Part shown: piece by piece, positions 18,601-25,804 of the stretch
Numbering within the stretch: the first letter of the stretch is position 1
Layout of the letters: each line of letters opens with the position of its first letter
Assembly (NCBI GenBank): GCA_964451305.1
Contig: CAYVHV010000019.1
Span: 1 to 64,000, forward strand
DNA length: 64,000 bases
Direction: 5' to 3'
Source: SHLQ01 sp964451305
Lineage (GTDB): Bacteria > Actinomycetota > Acidimicrobiia > Acidimicrobiales > SHLQ01
Notes under the pieces: model-generated
What the model was told of the DNA's origin: nothing
Databases searched by the model: none
What the model saw: only the letters and a program-made list of their open reading frames with translations
Made by a program: the position numbers and the translations under genes

Positions 18601-19225
18601 TGTCATCTCCCTCGAGAGCGACGACGTCGATGTGAACGACGGCTTCAACGGAAACGGGGATACGAACCTCCTCGATCGCCGCAGCCGAATCGCTGCAAAT
18701 GAAACACTCGAGTTCACCTTGCGAGTGCGTGCAGTAGAGCCTGAGTCGGGCGAACTCGGACTCGATGTGGCAGTACAGGGAGTTTCGATCACCGGAGCAG
18801 CGGTCAACAGCGCACTCGGAGCGCCGTCAGCTGCGGCGGGGCCTGACGGTGTCCTGCAGACGACGTTCTTCGACACGATGACCACACGAGAGAAGCAGCT
18901 CGTTGGTTTGGGAAGCGCAGCGATCTTGCTCTTCCTGCTCTTGTTCATTCGTTCGATGTACGTCAAGGCGCGCAACTACCGTGAAAAGCGGGCCGTTGAA
19001 GCGCTCGCTGCAGCCGAAGAGCGCAAGGCCATCAGTGCTGGCGACGACGGCTATGTGTACATCGATCTACGTCAGCGAGATGGCAAACGTGACCTGGCAC
19101 GGCCACGGGCGATCGAGCCGGTCATCGACATCCGAGATGATGCCGACGAGAACCGTCATAGCAACGAGCATCACAAGGCCCGTCGCCGCCGCGGCCGTCG
19201 ACCGCAACGCCGCATCGAGTCCTAG
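12698..19225 (+). CDS. Giant cell-surface protein with about twelve DUF11-like repeats and C-terminal membrane anchor
   Basis: 2175 residues from the ATG at 12698. An upstream in-frame ATG at 12572 precedes the palindrome and signal sequence and is unlikely. Order: signal/anchor helix (residues 2-22); a unique extracellular head to about 370; then about twelve Ig-like repeats of 120-160 residues beginning near 376, 518, 681, 813, 951, 1082, 1206, 1332, 1464, 1604, 1764 and 1931, each opening N-N-x-D-G-x-Y-x-x and then x-V-x-N-x-G-D-x-P-L; a membrane helix (about 2067-2088, I-L-L-F-L-L-L-F-I); and a 90-residue Arg-rich cytoplasmic tail (R-R-R-R-G-R-R-P-Q-R-R). Many repeats also keep a cysteine pair (D-S-C ... 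A-x-C). The layout suggests a long stalk exposed outside the cell and held by the C-terminal helix. Adhesin, envelope scaffold or S-layer-like roles are possible; none can be assigned. Two TadE-like genes lie just downstream beyond rpiB. Confidence 0.8.
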   Translation: MRRLAILTILLTALSVAGSVGFIRAFSDAGHPFSTTWCDSPEVIQLASESLDGVVTAAPGVSVARGAEVTVGTRGPAVRLNELGSRAQVNLGQTLFHTQWLFSSVSPGDAIRTDVLIGAARQPVEATSVRGALVPAADQLEVGLLAEAVERPSSTGEVDVFSGATEFLFTNEGETPIELIAAIGCPALSMDTEQISAPAWDADLQRFVSEHSVTLNNQLANSRVQALRSLDQNVASTIVEDVTIDLDLAAAGFSSAEIVDVVGIGSLNSRLNEAFDGLTDTALLANPLRLADSDEQTFRFSVAYEPDFNDPAWDEGIAAPAPEIAVRGRVDSVQVGLSGVLRAAGADVDRSISPDLLDTPTPGVVLELNELEEPRLDEDGRAVLSHELVIVNNGETAVTGLTIDLPLVEMFGPGSVVEAINIQGREACVVPISTGYDGGGSSTLIFDADGLGVDGRCRVTVDARVLPGIQAGFNGTVYDAPVTVTAQSGARVVRDVESLRAPLAQDAGLDIEIVDVEVTNNNDGQYLVEGTIDLENDGALTLSGATISFDVQQPTTAGDDLEVEPVAGARGVGGGETFEPAPVFFSPHVGDERCVAAGAPGGAFASAFISGDITIAPAETCSVDFSFIAIPGQSLEGWQLTARSATVLTAIQPELAESGTSLISFPEAPVIESDVDVESIVNNANGNYTVRTVATFTNSGDVPLTSVAVSDDATRAFGQQLLSHERVGDSCSIVSNESRLATAAISPDANTCTVTTVSVIAPGADLDGDLVEFDAVATSTSSVEVETSVETNVISFTEDARIATAIRVESVERVAEDTVAFVLAGTLRNTGDIEAREVHAEIDLAETFALEDGDVGFDVQFLTVDGLTASEEFDGSSSVELLPGTETLAAGNQVDYRILVHASPGDQPGPFEFTIETEATSPSRDDVLTRPASRSTTVPIIGITSRSLEAENNNDGTYSITHSVTAENAGANDLESIVVLTSFEDTFGGILVGDVAVASTCASTIESGAECEVTRTATVRPAADVGPYEVGVAISAASDSAVDALIIPEDLTSLSAAASTVPLRFVENPDIELDTTVGEAENNGDGTYTIEYGAEVSNTGDVPLYRVGVADFISPTFGDNLIVDEIGADSCSLVSFANPLDPDATCERTHTVTVRPLETLGPWNADLQVDAVSPSAALLDDDSFFESVTFTEEVALSADAALAVGTNNGDGTYTPEYEIVVTNTGNVPIIELAAPDAGAGYGQALIGTNPVSDSCTIVSFSDPLLPGAECTIEQTHLISPGTGLGAIELDAEVSGRSASGEGTTAEATTNSVTLVEDPELELESTVASVETLEDGTFRVVMDLRVVNAGDVILDDIALELDLDEVFDGIPFRLDGVVSNDFLIEEAFTARESENLLAAGQSMVVGAEGSLSLVISAEPGSNVGPFVGDLRGSGTSPAGTSVTSVIQAQLDLPSVAVSVLAQSIDNNRDGSYTVTSSYEIENDGTTPLEFVRLTEDLDAIYEGTQVRLVSIDGEGLPIADIDDDQRSDNLIEWAAGLAAGDSAVMTSTVVVTPGNILGPFFPSVRALAASPTGTVVGADATSIDSIEFVEQPALRVEQRLANRPVWNGDRFEVTFAIEVINDGDVELRGVQVREDLLNALGSGSGIVVRDIRSESLTVNQGFNGLGRPPTEDGSEATGGDIGDTRLLGGGDTLAAGDSAIVELDLVIRPETRGVYSTRVVVSARTPSGTDLGSGDEQIEANTLTRLSVQGELGVAKQLVGDAVLQGDGSIAVTYEILVENAGPFPLNNVAVHDQLSQAFGVGSVFETSPVRIEPGSPCAGFASTSYDGGTVDPVLATGFGLLSGESCTIQYDAIVTPSIDLPGPYRSSAFAIATDPFSGTVLDDSTDGTNTDPDGNQEPGDNDIATPVVVAIPEPSVEIGVVALPSGALDPSGRFELGYQISVTNNGGIDILASRVLADLDEMWDVDFDVISLESDDVDVNDGFNGNGDTNLLDRRSRIAANETLEFTLRVRAVEPESGELGLDVAVQGVSITGAAVNSALGAPSAAAGPDGVLQTTFFDTMTTREKQLVGLGSAAILLFLLLFIRSMYVKARNYREKRAVEALAAAEERKAISAGDDGYVYIDLRQRDGKRDLARPRAIEPVIDIRDDADENRHSNEHHKARRRRGRRPQRRIES

Positions 19226-19230
19226 GGGGC

Positions 19231-19674
19231 TTAGGCCTCGTTCTCGAGTGCCATAACCTGATCGACGCGACTCTGATGGCGTCCACCTTCAAACTCGGCG
19301 ACCGCAAAGAGGTCGACGATCTCCAACGCGAGCCCCACTCCTACGACACGTTCGCCCATCGAAAGCACATTCGCATCGTTGTGCTGCCGGGCAAGGCGGG
19401 CGGTGAACAAACAGTTGCATAGCGCAGCGCGAATGCCCTTGACCTTGTTCGCAGCGAGCTGTTCGCCCTGTCCCGAGCCACCGAGAACGATGCCCCAGTC
19501 GGCTGATCCAGCAACAACCGCCCGACCAACTGCCGCACAGAAGGGCGGATAGTCGACAGGGTCGGTCGAATCGGTTCCAACATCGGTGATGTCGTGACCT
19601 TGAGCCTGTAGGTGCTCGATGACGATCTCTTTCAGCCTGAATCCGGCGTGATCACTTCCAATAGCAATGCGCAT
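19231..19674 (-). CDS. rpiB: Ribose-5-phosphate isomerase B
   Basis: 147 residues from the ATG at 19674 (M-R-I-A-I-G-S-D-H-A-G). An upstream ATG at 19728 adds 18 residues not seen in the family. Hallmarks: S-D-H-A-G-F near the N-terminus, D-Y-P-P-F, the phosphate loop G-G-S-G-Q-G-E-Q-L-A-A-N-K (the actinobacterial form), and H-N-D-A-N-V-L-S-M-G-E-R-V-V-G. It interconverts ribulose 5-phosphate and ribose 5-phosphate in the non-oxidative pentose phosphate pathway. Its 3' end faces the giant gene with only 5 bases between. Confidence 0.93.
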   Translation of the reverse strand: MRIAIGSDHAGFRLKEIVIEHLQAQGHDITDVGTDSTDPVDYPPFCAAVGRAVVAGSADWGIVLGGSGQGEQLAANKVKGIRAALCNCLFTARLARQHNDANVLSMGERVVGVGLALEIVDLFAVAEFEGGRHQSRVDQVMALENEA

Positions 19675-19726
19675 GTTGACATTCTGCTTCGCTGTCGCGT
19701 CGCGTGCATTAACGAGACGGAAAAAC

Positions 19727-19758
19727 ACCTATTCCCGAATGGCTCACTGCGAATAGGT
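19727..19758. promoter_or_regulatory. 8-bp inverted repeat in the rpiB / TadE divergent gap
   Basis: ACCTATTC (19727-19734) and GAATAGGT (19751-19758) are perfect inverted copies separated by 16 bases, placed between rpiB (-) and the first TadE-like gene (+). The spacing fits an operator with half-sites about two helical turns apart; a hairpin is also possible. Confidence 0.35.
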
Positions 19759-19818
19759 CCAATGCACCGTTTCTGGCTTTTCAGTACAGGTTTCTTCGTC
19801 GTGTGCCGAATCTCAACC

Positions 19819-20412
19819 ATGGTCAAAAAGGGTCTATTCGGGCGAACGCGCCGCTCCACGTCAAAACGAGCCAACCGCGCGAAGGGTGAGCGCGGCGCTG
19901 CCCTTATTGAGTTCGCCCTCATTGCACCGCTGTTCTTCACGGTCGTCTTCGGTGGTATCGAGATCGGATTGATGTTCCGTAGCTACCTCGCTCTCGAAGA
20001 CATGACCCGTGCAACAGCTCGAATCGCATCCGTCGAGCGAGATTCCGCCGACGCCGATATGAGGATTCTTGAGTTTATTGCGAACCGTGCTGCGCCTCTC
20101 CAGGGCGATGTCACGAGGGTTGTCATCTTTAACGCTGACACACTCGAGGCTGGTGTCCCGCAGAACTGCATTGATTCGGACACCGGTGCTGGTGCATCAC
20201 GTTCTGGAATCTGCCAGTCGTACAACGTCGTGGACGGAGACGTTTCCGCCGTCGCTGCTGGTCCCGCAGAGAATGGCTGGCCGTCATCACAGCGGGATGC
20301 CTTCGACAACATTGGCATCTACGTCGAATACGACTACCAGTATGCGACCGGGTTTTTCGACACGCTGACGCTGTCGTCGACCACCATCGAAGTTATTGAG
20401 CTGGACCTGTAA
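19819..20412 (+). CDS. TadE-like pseudopilin (first of two)
   Basis: 197 residues from the ATG at 19819; an earlier in-frame ATG at 19612 would overlap rpiB. A basic cytoplasmic head (K-K-G ... R-A-N-R-A-K-G-E-R) leads into the TadE segment G-A-A-L-I-E-F-A-L-I-A-P-L-F-F (about 27-41) with the conserved Glu, continuing to about residue 52 as a membrane helix. The rest is extracytoplasmic with two cysteines. TadE proteins are minor pseudopilins of Tad/Flp pilus machines. The second TadE-like gene follows after 2 bases. No tadA, B, C or Z homologue is in the window. Confidence 0.82.
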   Translation: MVKKGLFGRTRRSTSKRANRAKGERGAALIEFALIAPLFFTVVFGGIEIGLMFRSYLALEDMTRATARIASVERDSADADMRILEFIANRAAPLQGDVTRVVIFNADTLEAGVPQNCIDSDTGAGASRSGICQSYNVVDGDVSAVAAGPAENGWPSSQRDAFDNIGIYVEYDYQYATGFFDTLTLSSTTIEVIELDL

Positions 20413-20414
20413 TC

Positions 20415-21680
20415 ATGAACAACGATTCAACCTCTGAGAAGAACATCTTTTCTCGACTGCTCCATCGTCTCAAGCACGACCGAGGCGCCGTCTTGGTCGA
20501 GGCAGCGATTGCGATTCCGATGCTGTTGCTCGTCATCCTGGGCGCCACTGAAGCTGGACTTGGGTGGGAAGCGAAGTCATCGACGGTCTCGGGAGTGCGC
20601 ACCGGCGTCCTTCGAGCATCGACCATTGGCGATCGCCCAGAGACCGACATTCGCGTATTGCAGTCGATTATCGGCGAAGTCGGTGCCGACAACGTCGACC
20701 GGATCGAGTGGATTCGAATCTTCGAAGCCAGTGGCGATCCCGATGTGAAGTTCCAAACGTGTGCTGCTGACCCAGGCGGATTCCCGGGCTGCGTCGTCTA
20801 CGACGCGAGCTTCATCAACGAGGTTGTCACCACTCCTGACGCGGCGCTGTTTCAGCAGACCAGGTTCGACCAGGGCATCGGTGGCAGCTCCCCGGATCCT
20901 ACGACCGGTCGCTTTACGGCCTACACCTGCGCCTCAGGTGCCATCGATGAGAACTGGTGTGCATCGAGCCGCACCATCGGCGGCGACACACAGTTTGGTG
21001 TCGCTATCAGCTACAAGCACGAGTGGTTCACCGGCATCTTCCCATTCGACTCACCGACCTTCCAGGAATACGTCATCTCGTCGACGTTCGCCAGCGGCGG
21101 TACGAACATCGCATCGGGATCGGGCACAGGCCTTCCCGGACCATTCGCAGGCGGCACCGTGGTTCCAACGATCGACTTTGACGATCCGACCGACCTCGCC
21201 GATCCCGCCGGAGTGATTGGAGCCACCAGTGGCGTCAATGCCTCGACGGACTTCAACACCGCACCTGACGGCGAAGAATTCCTCGGCCCGTACGCATCCA
21301 CCTTGTCTCCAACAACCTTCCAGTTCGACAACCTGACACCTGGCCATGAAGCCTGCGTAAGTTTCGATCTCTTCATCATCGGTTCGTGGGACAACTCCAA
21401 TGACCCAAGGTGGGGGCCTGATACCTTCCAGGCGACGGCCATTGGAAACGGCAGTGGAACAAATACGACAACCGGTGCGGTGAACTACACGTCCGGACAG
21501 TTCAACGGCTCACCAACCGGATACGGCATCGTCCCAATTACGGTATGTGACTTCGTTCCGGCTAGCGGATCGATCGTGCTCTCCCTCAATGCGGACATGA
21601 TCCAAAATCATAGTCAACACTCGAACACCAACGATGAAGCATGGGGTATCGACAACCTCAGCGTCTCGACGTCTGAGTAA
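20415..21680 (+). CDS. TadE-like pseudopilin with long extracellular domain (second of two)
   Basis: 421 residues, 2 bases after the preceding TadE gene, so almost certainly translated from the same message. Residues 22-50 form the TadE helix (G-A-V-L-V-E-A-A-I-A-I-P-M-L-L-L) with the conserved Glu. The following 370 residues are much longer than usual for TadE: a Cys-containing region to about 210, then a Ser/Gly/Thr/Asp-rich beta-type domain with F-D-N-L-T-P-G-H-E-A and S-W-D-N-S-N-D-P-R-W that resembles a carbohydrate-binding-like jelly-roll in composition. The fused domain may decorate or cap a pilus. Confidence 0.8.
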   Translation: MNNDSTSEKNIFSRLLHRLKHDRGAVLVEAAIAIPMLLLVILGATEAGLGWEAKSSTVSGVRTGVLRASTIGDRPETDIRVLQSIIGEVGADNVDRIEWIRIFEASGDPDVKFQTCAADPGGFPGCVVYDASFINEVVTTPDAALFQQTRFDQGIGGSSPDPTTGRFTAYTCASGAIDENWCASSRTIGGDTQFGVAISYKHEWFTGIFPFDSPTFQEYVISSTFASGGTNIASGSGTGLPGPFAGGTVVPTIDFDDPTDLADPAGVIGATSGVNASTDFNTAPDGEEFLGPYASTLSPTTFQFDNLTPGHEACVSFDLFIIGSWDNSNDPRWGPDTFQATAIGNGSGTNTTTGAVNYTSGQFNGSPTGYGIVPITVCDFVPASGSIVLSLNADMIQNHSQHSNTNDEAWGIDNLSVSTSE

Positions 21681-21710
21681 ACCGAATTCACGTGAGGCTG
21701 TGCCGCTCGA

Positions 21711-22817
21711 CTACTGGTCGAGCGTGCGCACCCACGGGTTCTCGGCAACATAGTCGGCAGCGGGGATGCGCTCTTCGGTTCGGAAGCCAACGGGCAGCCA
21801 CAGTGTCCCTTCGACACTGCCGACGTACACCTCCCAGTTGTAGATGCCTCGGAAGGCTCGTTCGTCCAGGCGGATCATCTCGGCGTAGGCAAGCACGGCG
21901 TTTCCGTAGTTGAACGAGTTGTTGTAGCCCCACAGTCCGGCGTTGATGTCGTCGAGGCCGCCGCGTTGCACGAGGTATCGGGCTGCGCCATGAATTGCGT
22001 CGGAAGGATCGTGGACGTCACCGCCTTGGCTGACCTCTGGCCATGTCGTCGGCAGGAACTGCATTGGGCCCTGAGCGCCAGCGCTACTGATGCCATCGAT
22101 ACGTCCAATCACCGTCTCTACGAGGTTGACACCAGCGAGTACTTCCCAATCGATGCCGGTTTGTTCCGATGCGCTCTGGTAGAAGGCAACTAAGTCCTCC
22201 GCGGGCGCCGGTTCGATGATCTCCCACGGTGGGACGTTCTCACCACGGGGAGCGTCGCCGACATGAATTCCGAGTTCTTGGCGAGCCAGAATGTGAAGCT
22301 CGGCGAATGGACGCAGGTCGTCGGGAACGCCCTCGAGAAACTCTGGGATCCATTCTTCGTTGCGAATGAGCGTACGGACGACGAGCTGTTCGGTATGCCC
22401 AAGGTCGGCGTATGCCTCGTCGCTCAGTCCGTCGACGCGAAGGGCTCGCTCGACCTCGGTGAAGAGTTCAGCGGCGTCCGCTGCGTTGTCTACCGAGACC
22501 GGGATGACGCGCCCGTTGAAGGCCCGAGGGGCGTCGTCCGCGTACGCGGCGTGCATGATCTCCGGGATGCCTTCAGGGATGGTGGAGGTCAACGCCAGCG
22601 TGTCGCCATCGGCTGGAGCTGAATCCGCTGCTTCCGATTCGTCTTCAAACGTCTCAGTAACGGGTTCGACTTCAGTGTCGATTTCGGCGTCGGTTTCGAC
22701 CTCGGTCTCGGATGCGGATGTGGTGGGGGGTGGCGTTAACTCGCTTGCAGAGTCGGTGCTGCTAGAACAGCCAGCCGCGACGAGAGCAATTGCGAGAATC
22801 GCAGTGCGTAGTTGCAT
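21711..22817 (-). CDS. Lytic murein transglycosylase-like lipoprotein
   Basis: 368 residues from the ATG at 22817. Signal peptide with lipobox (L-V-A-A-G-C), a Thr/Glu/Asp-rich linker, a helical middle domain, then a transglycosylase domain: W-E-V-L-A-G-V-N-L-V-E-T (catalytic Glu), S-A-G-A-Q-G-P-M-Q-F-L-P-T-T-W and A-A-R-Y-L-V-Q-R-G-G, then W-G-Y-N-N-S. It should cleave peptidoglycan glycan strands outside the membrane. The gene is convergent with the second TadE gene and divergent from the gtrA gene. Confidence 0.88.
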   Translation of the reverse strand: MQLRTAILAIALVAAGCSSSTDSASELTPPPTTSASETEVETDAEIDTEVEPVTETFEDESEAADSAPADGDTLALTSTIPEGIPEIMHAAYADDAPRAFNGRVIPVSVDNAADAAELFTEVERALRVDGLSDEAYADLGHTEQLVVRTLIRNEEWIPEFLEGVPDDLRPFAELHILARQELGIHVGDAPRGENVPPWEIIEPAPAEDLVAFYQSASEQTGIDWEVLAGVNLVETVIGRIDGISSAGAQGPMQFLPTTWPEVSQGGDVHDPSDAIHGAARYLVQRGGLDDINAGLWGYNNSFNYGNAVLAYAEMIRLDERAFRGIYNWEVYVGSVEGTLWLPVGFRTEERIPAADYVAENPWVRTLDQ

Positions 22818-22862
22818 ACTCACTATTAATGGCTCCAAGCGATGACTTTCGACAACATGGCC

Positions 22863-22868
22863 TAACCT
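22863..22868 (+). promoter_or_regulatory. Probable -10 element, leaderless arrangement
   Basis: TAACCT ends 7 bases before the ATG at 22876, the same spacing as seen before other genes of the window. Confidence 0.4.
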
Positions 22869-22875
22869 GATTGGG

Positions 22876-23334
22876 ATGATTGAGGCTCGGCGATACGACC
22901 CGGAGAGACTCTGGTCTGACTACGGATCCCGTTTGATGCGCTTCGGCGGTGTCACGGTGGTGACCACCGTTGTGGGCCTGCTCACCCTACTCGTTGGTTT
23001 GGAAGTCTTTGGTTGGTCCGAAGTTCCATCCAACCTCGTGTCGGTGTTGGCGAGCACACCATTTGGGTACTTCTTGAACCGGCATTATGTATGGGAGCGC
23101 GAGCCTGGCAACCACAGTGCATCACGCGAGGTTGGTCCGTTCTGGACGATGACGCTTCTCGGATTTGTTGTTTCGACCCTCGCAGTGTGGGCGGTTGGGT
23201 CGGTTACCGATTCAACAATCGCCATCCTGGTTACCCAGATTGCCGCCTTTGCGTCCCTCTGGTTGGTCAAGTTCTACTTCCTTGAGAAGGTGCTCTGGAG
23301 CGACGATGTTGAACACGTCGCCGAACGTGTCTGA
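22876..23334 (+). CDS. GtrA family membrane protein
   Basis: 152 residues with four predicted membrane helices. Family features: R-F-G-G-V-T-V-V-T-T-V at the first helix, the short loop N-L-V-S-V-L-A-S-T-P-F-G-Y-F-L-N-R-H-Y-V-W and a C-terminal K-F-Y-F-L-E-K. GtrA proteins are thought to flip or hand on polyprenyl-phosphate-linked sugars for cell-surface glycosylation. The next gene starts inside it (29-bp overlap), suggesting coupling with the methyltransferase. Confidence 0.9.
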   Translation: MIEARRYDPERLWSDYGSRLMRFGGVTVVTTVVGLLTLLVGLEVFGWSEVPSNLVSVLASTPFGYFLNRHYVWEREPGNHSASREVGPFWTMTLLGFVVSTLAVWAVGSVTDSTIAILVTQIAAFASLWLVKFYFLEKVLWSDDVEHVAERV

Positions 23335-23953
23335 GCTCGCTGAAGCCGACCGAGTTCGAGCCGAACGCGCTCGAGGCTTCATGCCACCGAACGAAGGTTT
23401 GGCCCTGCACCACCACGCGATGACATGCCCGGTCGACGGATCGTTCCTCGAGGTCGGAAGCTACTGCGGAAAGTCTGCGATCTATCTGGGGGCAGCGGCC
23501 CGAGATAGAGGGCGGCTACTGTTTGCGCTCGACCATCACCGAGGATCGGAGGAGAACCAGTCGGGTTGGGAGTTTCATGAACCCGATCTCGTCGATGACT
23601 CGATTGGTCTCATGGACACGCTTCCAACATTTCGCTCGACGATCTACGACGCTGGCCTCGAAGGCACCGTCGTTGCGCTCGTAGGAGATTCCCCCCGGGT
23701 CGCAGCGGTGTGGGAGACCCCACTCGCACTGTTGTTTATCGATGGGGGTCACGGGGCCGAACCTGCGCACCTCGACTACGACGGTTGGGTTCCGAAGCTC
23801 CGCGCTGGCGGCACGCTCTTGATCCACGACGTGTTCCCAGACCCGGCCGATGGCGGACGGCCGCCCTATGAGATCTACCTCCGTGCGCTCGACGATGGGT
23901 TTATCGAGTTTGCGGTTGAGGGCTCCCTGCGGGTGCTACGCGCACCGCAGTGA
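23306..23953 (+). CDS. Class I SAM-dependent methyltransferase (CmcI / Methyltransf_24 type)
   Basis: 215 residues from the ATG at 23306. The SAM-binding start is S-F-L-E-V-G-S-Y-C-G-K-S-A-I-Y-L-G; D-H-H-R-G-S-E-E, L-L-F-I-D-G-G-H and G-G-T-L-L-I-H-D-V-F-P-D follow, as in O-methyltransferases of the Methyltransf_24 group. The substrate is unknown; overlap with gtrA suggests a surface-glycan or lipid-linked substrate, but that is inference. The C-terminus ends 46 bases before the convergent toroid-protein gene. Confidence 0.85.
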   Translation: MLNTSPNVSELAEADRVRAERARGFMPPNEGLALHHHAMTCPVDGSFLEVGSYCGKSAIYLGAAARDRGRLLFALDHHRGSEENQSGWEFHEPDLVDDSIGLMDTLPTFRSTIYDAGLEGTVVALVGDSPRVAAVWETPLALLFIDGGHGAEPAHLDYDGWVPKLRAGGTLLIHDVFPDPADGGRPPYEIYLRALDDGFIEFAVEGSLRVLRAPQ

Positions 23954-23999
23954 CAACACCGCCATAACACGACCGTCGCCAACCGGTCTCGCCAGAGAT

Positions 24000-25022
24000 T
24001 TACGATCCAGGTTTGTCGAGAAACAGCCGTGACCCTGGTGTTGCGCCCGAGAGGGCATCGTTTGCAAGGAGCACAGCGGCCGACGAGTAGGTCGACATCT
24101 CGCCACCGGGGAAGTGCACCTCCTCGGGATGTACCTCGCCGGTCCAGTATCGGCCGCTCTCGTGACGAAGTCGCCACGTCGTATCGAATAGCCGTTCAGC
24201 GGTTGCTCGATCGCCGATCGCAAGGTGGGCAATCGCACATTCCGACGTCTCGGCCGTTGTGACCCATGGACGATCGCCGACGCACTTAATTCCCAGTCCG
24301 TCCATGGAGAACGTCGACCGTCGGGCCGCGAGGCGATCGACCGCCGGCTGGCCTCGTACCGCGCCGCTGAGCACCGGGTAATACCAATCCATTGCCCAGC
24401 GGTTCTTGGGCGCGAATGCACCCTCGGGCTGTTCGCGCAGCACGTCGCCGAGTCGCTCGATACGATCGAGCCAATCCCCACGCTCGGTCCCCGCAATCGT
24501 GGAGAGTGCGTATGCACATCGGGCGGAGTGGTAGATCGATGACGAACCGGTGAGAAGCGCAAATGTCCACGGAGTTCCGTCGTTGTGGCGCGCCCACAAG
24601 ATCTCGCCCCGCGGCTGCTGAAGTTCGAACACCCAGTCGAGCGCACGTTCGACAACGGGGAACATCGTGTCGACGAATCCGGTGTCGTTCGTGATGAGGT
24701 AGTGGTGCCAGACCCCCGTGGCGATGTACGCGATCACGTTGGCATCGAACTTGTCTTGCTCGACGCCATCCTCGGTGTAGTACTGATGCCACGCGCCGTC
24801 GTCGAGCTGGAGGCCGACCAGCCAGTCATAGGCGCGCTCGGCATTCTCGAGTCGGCCAGCGGTCGCAAGAGCCATCGCTGCTTCGACGTGATTCCATGGA
24901 TCGGCATGGCCACCCGGGACCCACGGAATCATGCCCGAACCGAGCTGCCACTCGGCAATGGCATCAGCGGTCTGAGCGATCTGAATCTGGGTGAGTGGGC
25001 CAGTTGTGGCAGCTTCGGTCAT
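24000..25022 (-). CDS. Alpha/alpha-toroid protein resembling prenyltransferase / terpene-cyclase folds
   Basis: 340 residues from the ATG at 25022, overlapping the upstream methyltransferase stop by 4 bases. The sequence is made of repeated helical pairs with W-x-x-G-L-Q-L-D-D-G-A-W-H-Q, F-D-A-N-V-I-A-Y-I-A-T-G and A-E-R-A-Y-D-W-L motifs of the toroid found in squalene-hopene cyclases, prenyltransferase beta subunits and some unsaturated glycan lyases/hydrolases. I see no DxDD or QW repeat that would prove cyclase activity. It is the last gene of a three-gene operon with a methyltransferase and a GT4 glycosyltransferase, so a role in glycoconjugate or lipid-sugar synthesis is the likeliest inference. 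Confidence 0.75.
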   Translation of the reverse strand: MTEAATTGPLTQIQIAQTADAIAEWQLGSGMIPWVPGGHADPWNHVEAAMALATAGRLENAERAYDWLVGLQLDDGAWHQYYTEDGVEQDKFDANVIAYIATGVWHHYLITNDTGFVDTMFPVVERALDWVFELQQPRGEILWARHNDGTPWTFALLTGSSSIYHSARCAYALSTIAGTERGDWLDRIERLGDVLREQPEGAFAPKNRWAMDWYYPVLSGAVRGQPAVDRLAARRSTFSMDGLGIKCVGDRPWVTTAETSECAIAHLAIGDRATAERLFDTTWRLRHESGRYWTGEVHPEEVHFPGGEMSTYSSAAVLLANDALSGATPGSRLFLDKPGS

Positions 25023-25756
25023 GGGGCGCTCGGGATGGGTTTGACGCCGTAGACGACCATGCTCTTGCCAAGTACTGGGTTGAGGATTCGATCGGCAACC
25101 TTGGTCACGGTTGGTTGCTTCATGATGTCCCATTCGAGAAGTTTGTTGTACGCCTTTGTAACGGGATGGTCATTTGGGTCTTCTTGGGGTCCAACAGCAC
25201 ACCGCAGCCACCAGTAGGGCGTGTGAAGCGAATGCGCTCGATGGGTGTGGAAGATTTCGAGTCCGGCTGCTTCCATCCGCCTCGCAAGTTCGCCCTTTTC
25301 GTAGATCCGCACGTGGCCACCAGCGACCTTGGGGGCGTGGTATTCGTCGGTGATCTTCCAGCAGATCTTCTCTGGCAGGGTTGCAGGTATGGTCGCCGCG
25401 AACGTCCCTCCGGGGCGAAGGACGCGCACCAACTCGACGAGCGCTGCGATGTCGTCATCGATGTGTTCGAGAATTTCTGAAGCAATAACGCGATCGAAGG
25501 TGTTGTCTGGAAACGGCAGACTGGTGACGTCCCCGTTGCACGATGCTGAGGACACGCCGGTAGGCAGCTCGTTCGCTTCTTCCATGGCGCCGACCGTGCC
25601 GTCGACCTCGATGAGCTCTGGAAGCGAGAAGTCACTGCTGACCACGTCGGCGCCGCGTCGCAACGCTTCGTAGCTGTGCCGACCAAACCCACAGCCAATG
25701 TCGAGCAGTCGGTCGCCGGCGTGTAGGTCCAAGACGTCATAGTCGACGGTCAACAT
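25019..25756 (-). CDS. Class I SAM-dependent methyltransferase (Methyltransf_11 type)
   Basis: 245 residues. SAM motifs: R-L-L-D-I-G-C-G-F-G-R-H (residues 16-27), V-V-S-S-D-F-S, then D-R-V-I-A-S-E-I-L-E-H-I and V-L-R-P-G-G-T-F-A-A-T-I-P. The C-terminal third has W-R/C-rich segments (P-Y-W-W-L-R-C-A-V-G) like ubiquinone/sugar methyltransferases. Middle gene of the operon: 48 bases after the glycosyltransferase, 4-bp overlap with the toroid protein gene. Confidence 0.87.
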   Translation of the reverse strand: MLTVDYDVLDLHAGDRLLDIGCGFGRHSYEALRRGADVVSSDFSLPELIEVDGTVGAMEEANELPTGVSSASCNGDVTSLPFPDNTFDRVIASEILEHIDDDIAALVELVRVLRPGGTFAATIPATLPEKICWKITDEYHAPKVAGGHVRIYEKGELARRMEAAGLEIFHTHRAHSLHTPYWWLRCAVGPQEDPNDHPVTKAYNKLLEWDIMKQPTVTKVADRILNPVLGKSMVVYGVKPIPSAP

Positions 25757-25804
25757 GGCAACCCCGCGCCTATCGAGAGTGATGCTTGCTGGTTCGTTGC
25801 TCGA

